Of a stretch of DNA of 64,000 nt, positions 44,640 to 52,930 are shown one piece after another. Position 1 is the stretch's first letter. Each line of letters begins with the position of its first letter. The DNA is taken from positions 46,759 to 110,758 of the forward strand of contig VFZE01000017.1 in the NCBI GenBank assembly GCA_016871315.1, read 5' to 3'. Origin of the DNA: Acidimicrobiia bacterium. Lineage in GTDB: Bacteria > Acidobacteriota > Terriglobia > Bryobacterales > Bryobacteraceae. The position numbers and the translations under genes are program-made. The notes under the pieces are model-generated. The model had not been told where the DNA came from. It searched no databases and worked only from the letters and a program-made list of their open reading frames with translations.

Positions 44640-45289
44640 GCATCCGCGGATCGAAGCGCGTCGGCGGCGGAGATGAGCGGATAGAGGCGTTCAAAATACC
44701 AGAGTCTGGCGAAGTAAAGCCCGATGGGAGAAGGCGGGCACTGGCCGCCATCGGCAATCCAATCGAGGAGTTTGCGGGAGGCGCGTGAAGCTGCCGCACG
44801 CGCGAGTTCCTCGCCGCGTCCGGACAGGGCCGCGATGGCCAGGGAGGTCTCCTCGATGCTGGACAACACACCGCGATCGCCTCCCCAGCCATCATCTTCG
44901 TTTTGGGCCGTGAGCAACCAGTCAACGCCCCGTTGGGCCATCGTCCAACCGGGCTGTACCTGGTTCAAGGCGATCAACACGCGGGAAGTGCCGTAGATGG
45001 GCCAGCTGCCGTCAGGACGAGCGGAGGCGTGGAGGAATTGAATCGCCTTGCGCAGCACAGGATCCTGCTCGCAGCCCGCGGCGCTGAGGCTGAGAGCAAC
45101 AAAGCTGGTGAGGGGCGCGGCTTCCAGAAAGCCGCCGTGTTCCGGCTGAATGCGCTGGAGCACGGCGAGTGATTTTGCGGAGGCAAAGCGGCGGGCAATC
45201 CGGGCGAATGGCCGCTGCCGGCTGGCGGAAGAGCAGGTTGGATACTCTCGCGGCTTTTCTTGCGCCTTCGAGTGCGTACGGCGCCCCAC
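44627..45289 (-). CDS. Terpene (squalene-hopene) cyclase-like fragment
   Basis: A 220-residue frame starting at GTG. From about residue 45 it reads as the C-terminal half of a prenyltransferase/squalene cyclase-like alpha-barrel, with repeated Q-W-type motifs: ARPDGSWPIYGTSRVLIALN and NEDDGWGGDRGVLSSIEETS, then an ALSGRGEE end. The N-terminal 45 residues are low-complexity Arg/Ser and do not look like the family, and the DXDD catalytic half is missing. It is therefore a truncated gene or remnant. It lies one base past the stop of the phosphatase gene. Confidence 0.6.
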   Translation of the reverse strand: MGRRTHSKAQEKPREYPTCSSASRQRPFARIARRFASAKSLAVLQRIQPEHGGFLEAAPLTSFVALSLSAAGCEQDPVLRKAIQFLHASARPDGSWPIYGTSRVLIALNQVQPGWTMAQRGVDWLLTAQNEDDGWGGDRGVLSSIEETSLAIAALSGRGEELARAAASRASRKLLDWIADGGQCPPSPIGLYFARLWYFERLYPLISAADALRSADACYH

Positions 45290-45290
45290 G

Positions 45291-46007
45291 CTAGCGGAAA
45301 CTAATCATCTCCGCCGGCAGATGCGGCGTCGCGTTAAACCAATCCAGCGACACACGGCCACGCGAATAGAGGAACGCCGTCAGTGAAGTATTCCGCACGC
45401 GCCAGTTCAGCTCCAGCGCCGCGGGCTCCGGACACTCCATCAGCGTCTGCACCGACAGTCCGATCACGCCCCCTGAGGTGAACAAAGCCACATTCCGCTT
45501 CCCTTCCGGCTGCTCGAGAATCGCCCGCAAACTCCGGCGCACGCGGGCCCGGAACTCCGTCCACGATTCGGCATTCGGATGCGACACCGTACCCGCGATC
45601 CACTGCGCCATCAGGGCTTCAAACATTAACTGAAAGGCGCGATTACGATCCGGCAAGCCGGCGCTTGCCTCCCACTGCCCCCACAAATCCGCGAAGCTGG
45701 CCGTTTCGCGAACCAGCGCCGGAGCAAGGAAGCGCAGAATTGCTCCCGCGTCATATTCATTGAAATCGCGGCTGCGTTCCATCTCGGGAAACTTCCGCCC
45801 CGCCGCGCGGTAAGCCTCCTGCACAATGCGCGCCGTCTCGTGTTGCCGCACAAGCTCCCCGCAAACCACTTGATCAAACGACACGCCGTTCGCGATCCAA
45901 TATGCGGCCAGCCGCCGGGCCTGCTCCTCGCCCAGTTCCGTCAGCCGGTCGGAATCCGCCGTGAAAGCCGCCGCTTGCCCGTGACGAACCAGCGTGAGCG
46001 TGCTCAC
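45291..46007 (-). CDS. Histidine phosphatase (phosphoglycerate mutase-like)
   Basis: A 238-residue cytoplasmic histidine phosphatase. The catalytic RHG is in LVRHGQAAAF (residues 7-9) and the partner His is in LFTSGGVIGL; this region has Ser-Gly where other members have SHG, so activity should be checked. The Glu of RDFNEYDAG is present. It is the last gene of an SDR-phosphotransferase-phosphatase operon; it overlaps the phosphotransferase stop by four bases. This trio is commonly found with acyl-CoA dehydrogenase genes, though none is visible here. Confidence 0.87.
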   Translation of the reverse strand: MSTLTLVRHGQAAAFTADSDRLTELGEEQARRLAAYWIANGVSFDQVVCGELVRQHETARIVQEAYRAAGRKFPEMERSRDFNEYDAGAILRFLAPALVRETASFADLWGQWEASAGLPDRNRAFQLMFEALMAQWIAGTVSHPNAESWTEFRARVRRSLRAILEQPEGKRNVALFTSGGVIGLSVQTLMECPEPAALELNWRVRNTSLTAFLYSRGRVSLDWFNATPHLPAEMISFR

Positions 46008-47059
46008 CCGACGGCATCCATTCGCTCGACGGCCGTCTCCGTTAGTCCGCGCACGCGCGAATAAAAATCCTTGAACCGCTCATCCCGCGTCTGCCCCTTC
46101 CAGTAGCGATAGTAGATCTGCTGGAGAATCACGGCCAGCTTGAAGATGCCCAGTACCTCATGCCAGCCGACGTGGGAAAGCTCGCGGCCGGACTGTTGCG
46201 CGTAGCGGCCGAGAAACTCCTCGCGCGTGAACCAGCCTTCCGCCGCCGGCAGCCCTGTGACCTTGGAATCCTCCGACCGCACATGCACCCAGTAGCAAAG
46301 CGAAAGTCCCAGGTCCGCCATCGGGTCGCCCACCGTCGTCATCTCCCAATCAAGCACCGCCACCACGCGCGACGGATCCTCCGTATCCAGCATCAGGTTG
46401 TCCAGCTTATAGTCGTTATGAACAATCGCCGGCGGCCCGGAATCGGGAATCGTCGCCGCCAGCCACTTCGTGACGCGGTCCATCTCCGCGCTGGGCTCGA
46501 TCTCGACCCGTCTCCAGCGCTCCGTCCATCCCGCCACCTGGCGCTGCAAGAAACCTTCCGGTTTGCCGATCCCCGTTAGTCCGTGCCGCTCGACGTCCAC
46601 CGCATGCAGCGCCGCCAGCGTGTCCACCAAAGCCCGGCTCACGCGTGGAGCGAAGTCCCCCACGTCGCGGAACTCCTCCGGCATCGTGGTGCGCACCACA
46701 ACGCCGTGCCGCCGTTCCATGAGATAAAACGGCACCCCCAGCACGGAAGCATCCTCGCAGATCATGTACACCCGAGGCGCCAGCGGAAAGTGCGGGTGCA
46801 CCGCCTCGAGAATGCGCGCTTCGCGCACCATGTCGTGAGCCTTCGGCGCCACCGGCCCCAGCGGCGCGCGCCGCAGCACGTACTCATTCCCGCCGATCGT
46901 CAGCTGATACGTCAGGTTGGAATGGCCGCCCGGGAACTGCCGCGCCTCGATCTCTCCACCGTGGTCCAGCTTGCCCTTCAGATGCTCGGCCAGCTTGCCC
47001 AACGGAAGCTCTTCACCTGCGCGTATGGCTGCGGTGTCTTCGGACATGCGAGGAACCAT
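46004..47059 (-). CDS. Aminoglycoside phosphotransferase-like (ACAD-associated) protein
   Basis: A 351-residue APH-fold phosphotransferase of the type that accompanies acyl-CoA dehydrogenases (ACAD10-like). Motifs: GGHSNLTYQLTIGGNEYVLRR near the N-terminus, catalytic IVHNDYKLDNLMLD (HxD) and DWEMTTVGDP. The ATG at 47059 is one base after the SDR stop; ATG at 47047 is also possible. It could phosphorylate a hydroxylated acyl or alcohol intermediate (family knowledge, not shown here). It is the second gene in the operon. Confidence 0.88.
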   Translation of the reverse strand: MVPRMSEDTAAIRAGEELPLGKLAEHLKGKLDHGGEIEARQFPGGHSNLTYQLTIGGNEYVLRRAPLGPVAPKAHDMVREARILEAVHPHFPLAPRVYMICEDASVLGVPFYLMERRHGVVVRTTMPEEFRDVGDFAPRVSRALVDTLAALHAVDVERHGLTGIGKPEGFLQRQVAGWTERWRRVEIEPSAEMDRVTKWLAATIPDSGPPAIVHNDYKLDNLMLDTEDPSRVVAVLDWEMTTVGDPMADLGLSLCYWVHVRSEDSKVTGLPAAEGWFTREEFLGRYAQQSGRELSHVGWHEVLGIFKLAVILQQIYYRYWKGQTRDERFKDFYSRVRGLTETAVERMDAVG

Positions 47060-47060
47060 T

Positions 47061-47840
47061 TTAGACAAGCGTCGTCCCGCCATCGACCACCAGCGTCTGC
47101 CCGGTCATGTATCCGCTCGCCTCCGACGCCAGAAACACCGCCACGCCCTTCAACTCATCCTCGCTGCCGCCGCGTCCCATCGGCACGCTCGATTGCAGGA
47201 GCGCCTCGGCTTTGTCCCAGATCTTCTCTGTCAGCCGCGAAGCAAAATATCCCGGCGCGATTCCGTTCACGCGGATCCCGTACCGCGCCCACTTCGACGC
47301 CAACTCGCGCGTCAGCGCGACGAGGCCGCCTTTCGAGGCCACATAGCCGGCGGCGGAAATCTCCTGCATCGGCAGACCGCCGGTCAGCGCGTTGATCGAG
47401 GCGATATGGATAATGTTCCCACCGCCCTGCGCGATCATGTGCCTGCCCGCTTCCTGGCTGAACAGGAACGCTCCCGTCAGGTTGATATCAAGCACCATGC
47501 GCCATTTCTCGACCGGCATCTCTTCGGCCGGCGCGCCCCAGGTGACACCGGCGTTGTTCACCAGAATGTCCAGCCGTTCCAACTCCCCGATGGTCCTGCG
47601 AACCGCCTCCTTCACCTGCTCCGGCTCCGATACGTCGCACTCCGCGCCAGCGGCCCGGAAGCCGCGCGAAGTGAACTCCTCCAGCGTCGGCTCCAGCCAC
47701 TGTTTCCTCCGCGCCAGCAGGTAGACCGCCGCGCCCGCCTCGGCCAGCCCTTCTGCCATCTGCTTGCCAAGCCCGCGGGAGCCGCCGGTGACAAGCGCCA
47801 CTTTCCCCGTCAAATCGAACAACGCTCGGACCGTCTTCAT
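47061..47840 (-). CDS. Short-chain dehydrogenase/reductase
   Basis: A 259-residue classical SDR. Cofactor motif TGGSRGLG (residues 18-25), NNAG near 93, catalytic Ser in IASINALTGG and the YVASK active-site pair. The C-terminal end GQTLVVDGGTTLV is typical. It is NAD(P)-dependent; the substrate is unknown, but co-transcription with a phosphotransferase and a phosphatase suggests acyl or alcohol metabolism. It is first in the operon; the next start lies one base past its stop. Confidence 0.93.
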   Translation of the reverse strand: MKTVRALFDLTGKVALVTGGSRGLGKQMAEGLAEAGAAVYLLARRKQWLEPTLEEFTSRGFRAAGAECDVSEPEQVKEAVRRTIGELERLDILVNNAGVTWGAPAEEMPVEKWRMVLDINLTGAFLFSQEAGRHMIAQGGGNIIHIASINALTGGLPMQEISAAGYVASKGGLVALTRELASKWARYGIRVNGIAPGYFASRLTEKIWDKAEALLQSSVPMGRGGSEDELKGVAVFLASEASGYMTGQTLVVDGGTTLV

Positions 47841-47879
47841 GGGAATTCAAGATAGCATGCGAGATACTTGGCGTCAGGG

Positions 47880-48686
47880 ATGAACGCCGCCTCCTGGAAT
47901 CCGCTGCGCTGCGCCGGCACCGCGCTACCGGTCCCGCTGCTTCTGATGGCCAAGCTGCTCGCGCTGGTTCTGGCGGTGAACAGCACCATCTACTTTGCCG
48001 TGGCTGCAGTCCCGCTGCTGCTGAACCGGCTGGTGCCAGTCAGCAGCATCCTTCTGGGCCTGTTGGTCCTGCTCGGCTTCGGTTATCTTGACTACTTCGC
48101 GGCTGCACTGCTGATCGTAATCCCCGTTCTGCCACTACTAAAGGCGCGCCTGAGCATGACCATGTTCTTCTATTGTGGTTCGGGCCTATTGCTAGCAACT
48201 GCCGCCTTTCCCACTTTGACCTTCGCGATCTTCGTCGCCCTTCTTGCTCTCTCAGAATGGCCCCTCCGCATCACCGTCATCTACGATGGCGACTGCGGCA
48301 TCTGCAACAAGATCCGGCGCGCCTGGATGCGCTTCGACTTCGACCAACTCTTCCACTGGGCCCCGTTCCAATCCGGTATCGGGGAACAACACGGCATCGA
48401 GCGAAAAGCCTTGGAGGAGAAACTCCACATCGTCGCGGATGACCAAATCACCAGCGGGTTCCGCGCCTGCAAGCGAATGCTCGCCTGCCACCCCACTACA
48501 TGGATTCTGCTGACGCTGGCTCTTCTCGCTGCGCCCCCTATGCTGCGGGTGGCTGTTATGGCCATCGCCGCTTGCTTCTTCTTCCCGCTGTTTGAGCCCA
48601 TCGGCGAAGCCGCCTACAACTGGGTGGCGCGCAACCGCTACCGCCTCTCCTCCGAAGGAGCCTGCGCGCTCGACGCGAAGGAGTAG
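47880..48686 (+). CDS. DCC-family (DUF393) membrane protein
   Basis: A 268-residue protein. The ATG at 47880 is preferred over the TTG at 47868. Several membrane helices make up about residues 20-130 and 200-245. Between them is a DUF393 thiol-disulfide-like domain with the signature ITVIYDGDCGICNK (about 136-149) and a basic/aromatic HWAPFQSG. DCC-family proteins are thought to be thioredoxin-like oxidoreductases, here with one Cys pair (CGIC). The 3' end overlaps the convergent PQQ-like gene by 49 bases. No operon partner. Confidence 0.8.
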   Translation: MNAASWNPLRCAGTALPVPLLLMAKLLALVLAVNSTIYFAVAAVPLLLNRLVPVSSILLGLLVLLGFGYLDYFAAALLIVIPVLPLLKARLSMTMFFYCGSGLLLATAAFPTLTFAIFVALLALSEWPLRITVIYDGDCGICNKIRRAWMRFDFDQLFHWAPFQSGIGEQHGIERKALEEKLHIVADDQITSGFRACKRMLACHPTTWILLTLALLAAPPMLRVAVMAIAACFFFPLFEPIGEAAYNWVARNRYRLSSEGACALDAKE

Positions 48687-50068
48687 AGCGCCTTCGACGT
48701 CCGCAAATAAATGCGCCCATCTACAATCGCCGGCGTCGCGTAGCAGGGCTCATCCAGGTCGTTCACCACCAACAGCTCCCAATCCGCCGCCGCACGTACA
48801 ACGCTTACCTTTCCCATCTCGCTCGCCACGTAAATCTTGCCGTCGGCGGCCACCGGAGAGGAATAGTAGTTGTCCAGCGCCCCCGTCAGCCGAGCCGTCT
48901 TCAGCGTCTCCCCCGTCGCCGCGTTCATCGATGTGAAAATGCCGCCGTCCTTAATGATGTACAGCACATCCTGATAAAGCAGCGGCGAGGAGACCTGGGG
49001 AACAAAACGGTCATTCTTCCAAACCACGTGCGTATCGGTAAGATCGCCCGAGGCGTTGCCTGGACGCACCGCCAGCGTCATGTTGCGCGCCGAACGCCGC
49101 GCCCGGAAAAAGGCCCAATCGCGCGCGTTCAGGAACCCGTCATGATCCAGATCAATTGCCTCCCAGCTTCCGGTGTGCTTGTACTTCGGCGGAATCTCCA
49201 ACGGCGCCAGCTTGCCGTCGCCATTGGAATCGATCTCCGTTACTACTTCTTCAAACGCCGGCACCGGCTTTGCCTGACCCGCATCCGCGCCGGGCGCCCA
49301 ACCTGTGGCATAGATCGTCTCGCCCGCAACGGCTGCCGTCGTCTTCAACTGCCAGCTCAAGCCACGCACCCGCCACGCTTCGCGACCCGTTTTCACCGAA
49401 TAGGCCATCAGCATGTAGGCGCTCGGAATCACGATCTGCTCCTCGCCGCCACGTGGCCGGAACAAGGTCGGCGTCGAAAAGCCGTGCACAATCTCTCGCC
49501 GCTCCACGCGCCACCGCTGGCGTCCGCTGTCCTTGTCCAGGGCAACAATAAACGAATTCGTGTCCTGGTCGCACACGATGATCAGCGTCGTGCCCGCCAG
49601 AACGGGCGAAGCAGCCATGCCATGCAGGTTGCTGAACGGCCCCAACGGCACGCGCCAGCGTTCATTCCCGTCCGGCCCGTAGGACACCAGTCCGAAATCG
49701 CCGAAAAAAGCGTAGACGTTGCTGCCGTCGGTCACCGGCGTGGCGCTGGCGGGATTGTTCAACTTGTGCAGCTTCTCCGCGCGTGGCTGCTCCATCTCAC
49801 GCCGCCAGAGCACGCGGCCATCCTTCGCGCTCACGCAAATCGTGATCAGCTTGCCCTGCTCATGCGCGGTAAGAAAGATGCGGCCCCCCGCCAGCACTGG
49901 CGACGATGCTCCCGCCGGCAGCGCGGTTCTCCAGACAAGATTCTTTTCAGGACCGAACTCGACGGGGAGCCCGAAGGCCTCCGCAACACCCAATCCGTTC
50001 GGTCCGCGGAAGGAATGCCACTGGCACCAAAGCGGCACGCCGAGCAGGAGCGGCAACAGAATTCTCAT
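48638..50068 (-). CDS. Secreted PQQ-like beta-propeller protein with EF-hand insert (paralog)
   Basis: A 476-residue exported protein with signal peptide (MRILLPLLLGVPLWC). It is a paralog of the protein at 35569, sharing WHSFRGPNGLGVAEA at the start, propeller blades and an EF-hand pair near 290-330 (EIDSNGDGKLAPLE and DLDHDGFLNARD). Calcium binding is likely; catalytic function is unknown. Its 3' end overlaps the DCC gene on the other strand by 49 bases. Confidence 0.85.
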   Translation of the reverse strand: MRILLPLLLGVPLWCQWHSFRGPNGLGVAEAFGLPVEFGPEKNLVWRTALPAGASSPVLAGGRIFLTAHEQGKLITICVSAKDGRVLWRREMEQPRAEKLHKLNNPASATPVTDGSNVYAFFGDFGLVSYGPDGNERWRVPLGPFSNLHGMAASPVLAGTTLIIVCDQDTNSFIVALDKDSGRQRWRVERREIVHGFSTPTLFRPRGGEEQIVIPSAYMLMAYSVKTGREAWRVRGLSWQLKTTAAVAGETIYATGWAPGADAGQAKPVPAFEEVVTEIDSNGDGKLAPLEIPPKYKHTGSWEAIDLDHDGFLNARDWAFFRARRSARNMTLAVRPGNASGDLTDTHVVWKNDRFVPQVSSPLLYQDVLYIIKDGGIFTSMNAATGETLKTARLTGALDNYYSSPVAADGKIYVASEMGKVSVVRAAADWELLVVNDLDEPCYATPAIVDGRIYLRTSKALYSFASSAQAPSEERR

Positions 50069-50128
50069 GACCCAGTCTGCGAACCGACGATATCACAAAG
50101 CTCCTGCCCGCTAGAAGGAAAGACCAGC

Positions 50129-50260
50129 ATGGTAGCCGTAGTTCTGCTCGCCGCCGCCGTCTTCCAACCCGACATTCCCAGAACCTGGAACTCCGCCGAC
50201 GTGGCCGGGCTCGAATTGCCCCATCCCGGCCAGACCAAACCCCCTCTAATGCGATCATGA
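50129..50260 (+). pseudogene. N-terminal remnant of a c-type cytochrome-like secreted protein
   Basis: A 43-codon frame with a good AAGGAAAG Shine-Dalgarno and a signal-peptide-like start (MVAVVLLAAAVF), then QPDIPRTWNSADVAGLELPH. That last element resembles the start of acidobacterial di-haem cytochromes that begin '...PDIPKTWDDxAxAxLELP'. The frame then ends at a TGA (50258-50260), and no haem motif follows. It is a truncated 5' remnant, by eye only. It lies ten bases before the DUF2071 remnant. Confidence 0.45.
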
Positions 50261-50270
50261 AAAGATAAGG

Positions 50271-50537
50271 ATGAGCAGGTCCCGCAAATTTCTCACCGCG
50301 GAGTGGCGCTACTGGGGCTACAGCCGCCAGCGCAACGGCGGCACGGTGGAATACCGCGTCGAGCATCCGCGCTGGCGCGTCTGGAACGCCGCTGCCGCCA
50401 CCTTTTCCTGCGACGTCAAGGCGCTCTATGGCTCCGAGTTCGCCGGCGCTCTGAGCAGCATGCCCGATTCCGCATTCCTCGCCGAAGGCTCGCCGGTGAC
50501 CGTTTATCAGGGGACCAGAATTGCCGCCGGCAGGTGA
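50271..50537 (+). CDS. DUF2071 (YqjF-like) protein with in-frame internal deletion
   Basis: An 88-residue frame. It opens with the family start (FLTAEWRY) and goes straight to the family's late part (YWGYSRQRNGGTVEYRVEHP, RWRVWNAAAATFSCDV, ALYGSEFAGALSSMPDSAFL). A full DUF2071 protein is about 230-250 residues, so roughly 140 residues between EWRY and YWGY are missing, without a frame change. It could still be translated, but hardly functional. It overlaps the start of the next gene by 17 bases. Confidence 0.65.
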   Translation: MSRSRKFLTAEWRYWGYSRQRNGGTVEYRVEHPRWRVWNAAAATFSCDVKALYGSEFAGALSSMPDSAFLAEGSPVTVYQGTRIAAGR

Positions 50538-51339
50538 CCCGCCGCAGTTCGTCATTCTCGGCTGCGGCTACACCGGACGTCGCGTCGCTGCGCGGCTTAC
50601 CGCCCGCGGCCTGCCGATTCTCACTACCTCCCGCACCGCTCCGTTCCGGCTCGACACTACAGATCCAGTCAGCGTGCGCGAGCTAAGAAACCAGATTCAA
50701 CCCGGCGCGCGGGTGCTCTATTCCATCCCCCCTGTTTCCGCAGCCACACTCAGCGAAGCGCTGACCGGACGCGTCGCCCACGTCGTCTACATCTCCGCAA
50801 CGGGCGTGTACGGCCGCGCGCTCGACGTCGCCGAAGCCACTTCCGCCGCGCCCACTCACGCTAGGGAACAGGCGCGCCTACGGGAAGAGGAAATCTTGCA
50901 CGCAGGCCACTGGTCGACGCTCATCCTTCGCGCCGCCGCCATCTACGGCCCCGGCCGCGGCGTCCACGAATCCATTCGCCAGGGCCGCCACAAGCTCTGG
51001 GGCGACGGCGGCAATTTCATCAGCCGCATTCATGTCGACGATCTCGCCGCCATCGCCGAAGCCGCGCTGCTCTCCGACGTCACCGGCAGCTATCCGGTCG
51101 CTGATGAGGAACCCTGCACGGCGCTCGAAATGGCCGCCTTCTGCGCCCCACTCGTGAACATGCCGGTCCCGGCTCCCAGCAGTGAGTTGCCTCCGGACGA
51201 CACGCGCCGCGCCAACCGCCGCGTGGATGGGCGCGCCATCCGCAAGCTGCTCGGCGTCGAGCTCCGCTATCCCAGCTACCGCTACGGCATCCCCGCCTCT
51301 ATCGCCGAAGAGCTGGCTACTGCGCAACCGCAATCGTGA
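50521..51339 (+). CDS. NAD-dependent epimerase/dehydratase-like (extended SDR) protein
   Basis: A 272-residue protein starting at TTG 50521. The NAD-binding motif FVILGCGYTGRRVA (residues 10-23) is a variant GxGxxG. Other family signals: VVYISATGVYGRA, LRAAAIYGPGRGVHES and RIHVDDLAAIAEAAL. Such proteins reduce or epimerise nucleotide sugars or related compounds, and some lack activity. The usual YxxxK is not obvious. It overlaps the DUF2071 remnant at its start and the Kelch gene by 23 bases at its end. Confidence 0.82.
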   Translation: MPPAGDPPQFVILGCGYTGRRVAARLTARGLPILTTSRTAPFRLDTTDPVSVRELRNQIQPGARVLYSIPPVSAATLSEALTGRVAHVVYISATGVYGRALDVAEATSAAPTHAREQARLREEEILHAGHWSTLILRAAAIYGPGRGVHESIRQGRHKLWGDGGNFISRIHVDDLAAIAEAALLSDVTGSYPVADEEPCTALEMAAFCAPLVNMPVPAPSSELPPDDTRRANRRVDGRAIRKLLGVELRYPSYRYGIPASIAEELATAQPQS

Positions 51340-52930
51340 CCGTGTTGCTCCGCGCGGCGCCGGTCTCGACAACCACCGCGGCAGCCGTGCCCGCCGGCGC
51401 ATTCGCCGGCACACGCACGTTCACCTGATACACACCGACCAACCCAGGCGCCAGTCCCGCGAACACCACCTCCGCGCGAACCCCGCCGATCGTCACCTCT
51501 GGCCTCTGCACCGTCCGTACAATGCCCGTTGCCGCCTCTCCCGCCCGTGGCGGTGAGTCCACCGCTCCCAACCCAGTGCAGTAGATCTCGATCACCTCGC
51601 CCGCCCGCGCCGCGCGCCCGCCCGGCCCGGCCAGTTGTCCCGCCACCAGCACCGCGCCCTGTCCGGAGCCTCCCTGGGACAGTGAGAATATTGCCGGAGC
51701 AACGGCCGCCACGTTCACACGGATTACCCGGCTTTCGCTCCCCGCGTTCGACACACTCAGGTCATGCGGTCCCGCCTCCACAGCAAACGGAATCTGCAAA
51801 TTGATCTGCCCGCCGCTCGTGAAGAACAACGGCACTGCGCGCCCGTCCAGCCGCGCCTCCACCGCATTCATCCGCACGGGCAACGGAAGGCGTACCGCCA
51901 CCCTCTCGCCCTGCGACAGCCGCGCTCCGAAAATCGAGCCCAACCCGCCCGGCGCCACCGGCGCGTCCGCCGCCGCGCTGGTCAGCCCCGCGATCACGGG
52001 CGGCTCCGCAACTAAATAGAACACCTCGTGAACACTTGAAAAGAACCCGCCCGCGCGCGGACCGCCGCTCGGCGTGAAAAGCCGGTCGTCAATCGTCACC
52101 CCGTACAGCCCGTGCCGCGGCGTCGGCATTGGCGCAAGCGTCCGCCACGTGTCCGAAACAGGATCGTACTCTTCGTTCTGCTCAAACGTGCCCAGCGGCG
52201 TTCCGCTGTTGCCTTCTCCGCCCACAACTTGTATCCGTCCGCCGATCAGTCCGCTGCCCAGCCCGCCGCGAGCCGTCGGCGCCGGCGCGCGTGTCCGCCA
52301 GGCGTTCGCCGCCGGATCATATTCTTCATTCACCGTGAACTCGCGCCCCGCGCGTCCCAGCAGTGCATAAAACTTGCCGCCTATTGCCTGCGCCGTCAGA
52401 TGATCGCGCGCGGTGGGCATGTTCGGAAGCTGCGCCCATTGCCGCGTCTGCGTGTCGAACACTTCAAACGCCGCCACGCTTCCGCTGGCCGCCAGTCCCC
52501 CTGCCACGTAGATCTTGTCCCCGATCGCCGCCACGCCGCTCGCGCCGCGCGGCACGTTCATCCTCCCCACGGTCTGCCAGCGGTTCGCCGCCGGGTCATA
52601 CTCATACGTGCCGCCGTCGATGAACGACGACCCGATTCGGATCCCGCCCAACAGGTACAACTTCCCGCCCGCCGCGGCTACGTTGCAATGGTCCAGTCCC
52701 CCCGCGACCGGAGCCGGAGCCCCCTCCGTCCACTCGTCCGTCCGCGGATCGTAGAGGAACAGGTTGTTCACGCTGCGTCCCTGAATCAACCCGCACAGTG
52801 CGTAGATCTTGCCGCCGATGGCCGCCGCGCTCACCTCCGTCGCCGAGATCGGATAGTCGGCTCTCCGCTCCCAAATCCCCTGTGCCGGCAAGGAAGCAAC
52901 GCTCAACACCAGTAGCCCGAGGCGGCCCAC
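51317..52930 (-). CDS. Secreted Kelch-repeat protein with Solibacter-type C-terminal domain (TIGR03437)
   Basis: A 537-residue exported protein. A signal peptide is followed by about six Kelch repeats (about 20-310, each ending in a Gly-Gly-rich turn such as AAGGKLYLLGGIRIG) and a C-terminal domain (about 325-537) with the signature VAVRLPLPVRMNAVEARLDG and APGLVGVYQVNVRVPANAPA, recognised as TIGR03437. That domain is largely restricted to Solibacter relatives and is thus a taxon marker. Function unknown. It overlaps the hypothetical gene upstream by one base, so the two are co-transcribed. Confidence 0.88.
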   Translation of the reverse strand: MGRLGLLVLSVASLPAQGIWERRADYPISATEVSAAAIGGKIYALCGLIQGRSVNNLFLYDPRTDEWTEGAPAPVAGGLDHCNVAAAGGKLYLLGGIRIGSSFIDGGTYEYDPAANRWQTVGRMNVPRGASGVAAIGDKIYVAGGLAASGSVAAFEVFDTQTRQWAQLPNMPTARDHLTAQAIGGKFYALLGRAGREFTVNEEYDPAANAWRTRAPAPTARGGLGSGLIGGRIQVVGGEGNSGTPLGTFEQNEEYDPVSDTWRTLAPMPTPRHGLYGVTIDDRLFTPSGGPRAGGFFSSVHEVFYLVAEPPVIAGLTSAAADAPVAPGGLGSIFGARLSQGERVAVRLPLPVRMNAVEARLDGRAVPLFFTSGGQINLQIPFAVEAGPHDLSVSNAGSESRVIRVNVAAVAPAIFSLSQGGSGQGAVLVAGQLAGPGGRAARAGEVIEIYCTGLGAVDSPPRAGEAATGIVRTVQRPEVTIGGVRAEVVFAGLAPGLVGVYQVNVRVPANAPAGTAAAVVVETGAARSNTVTIAVAQ

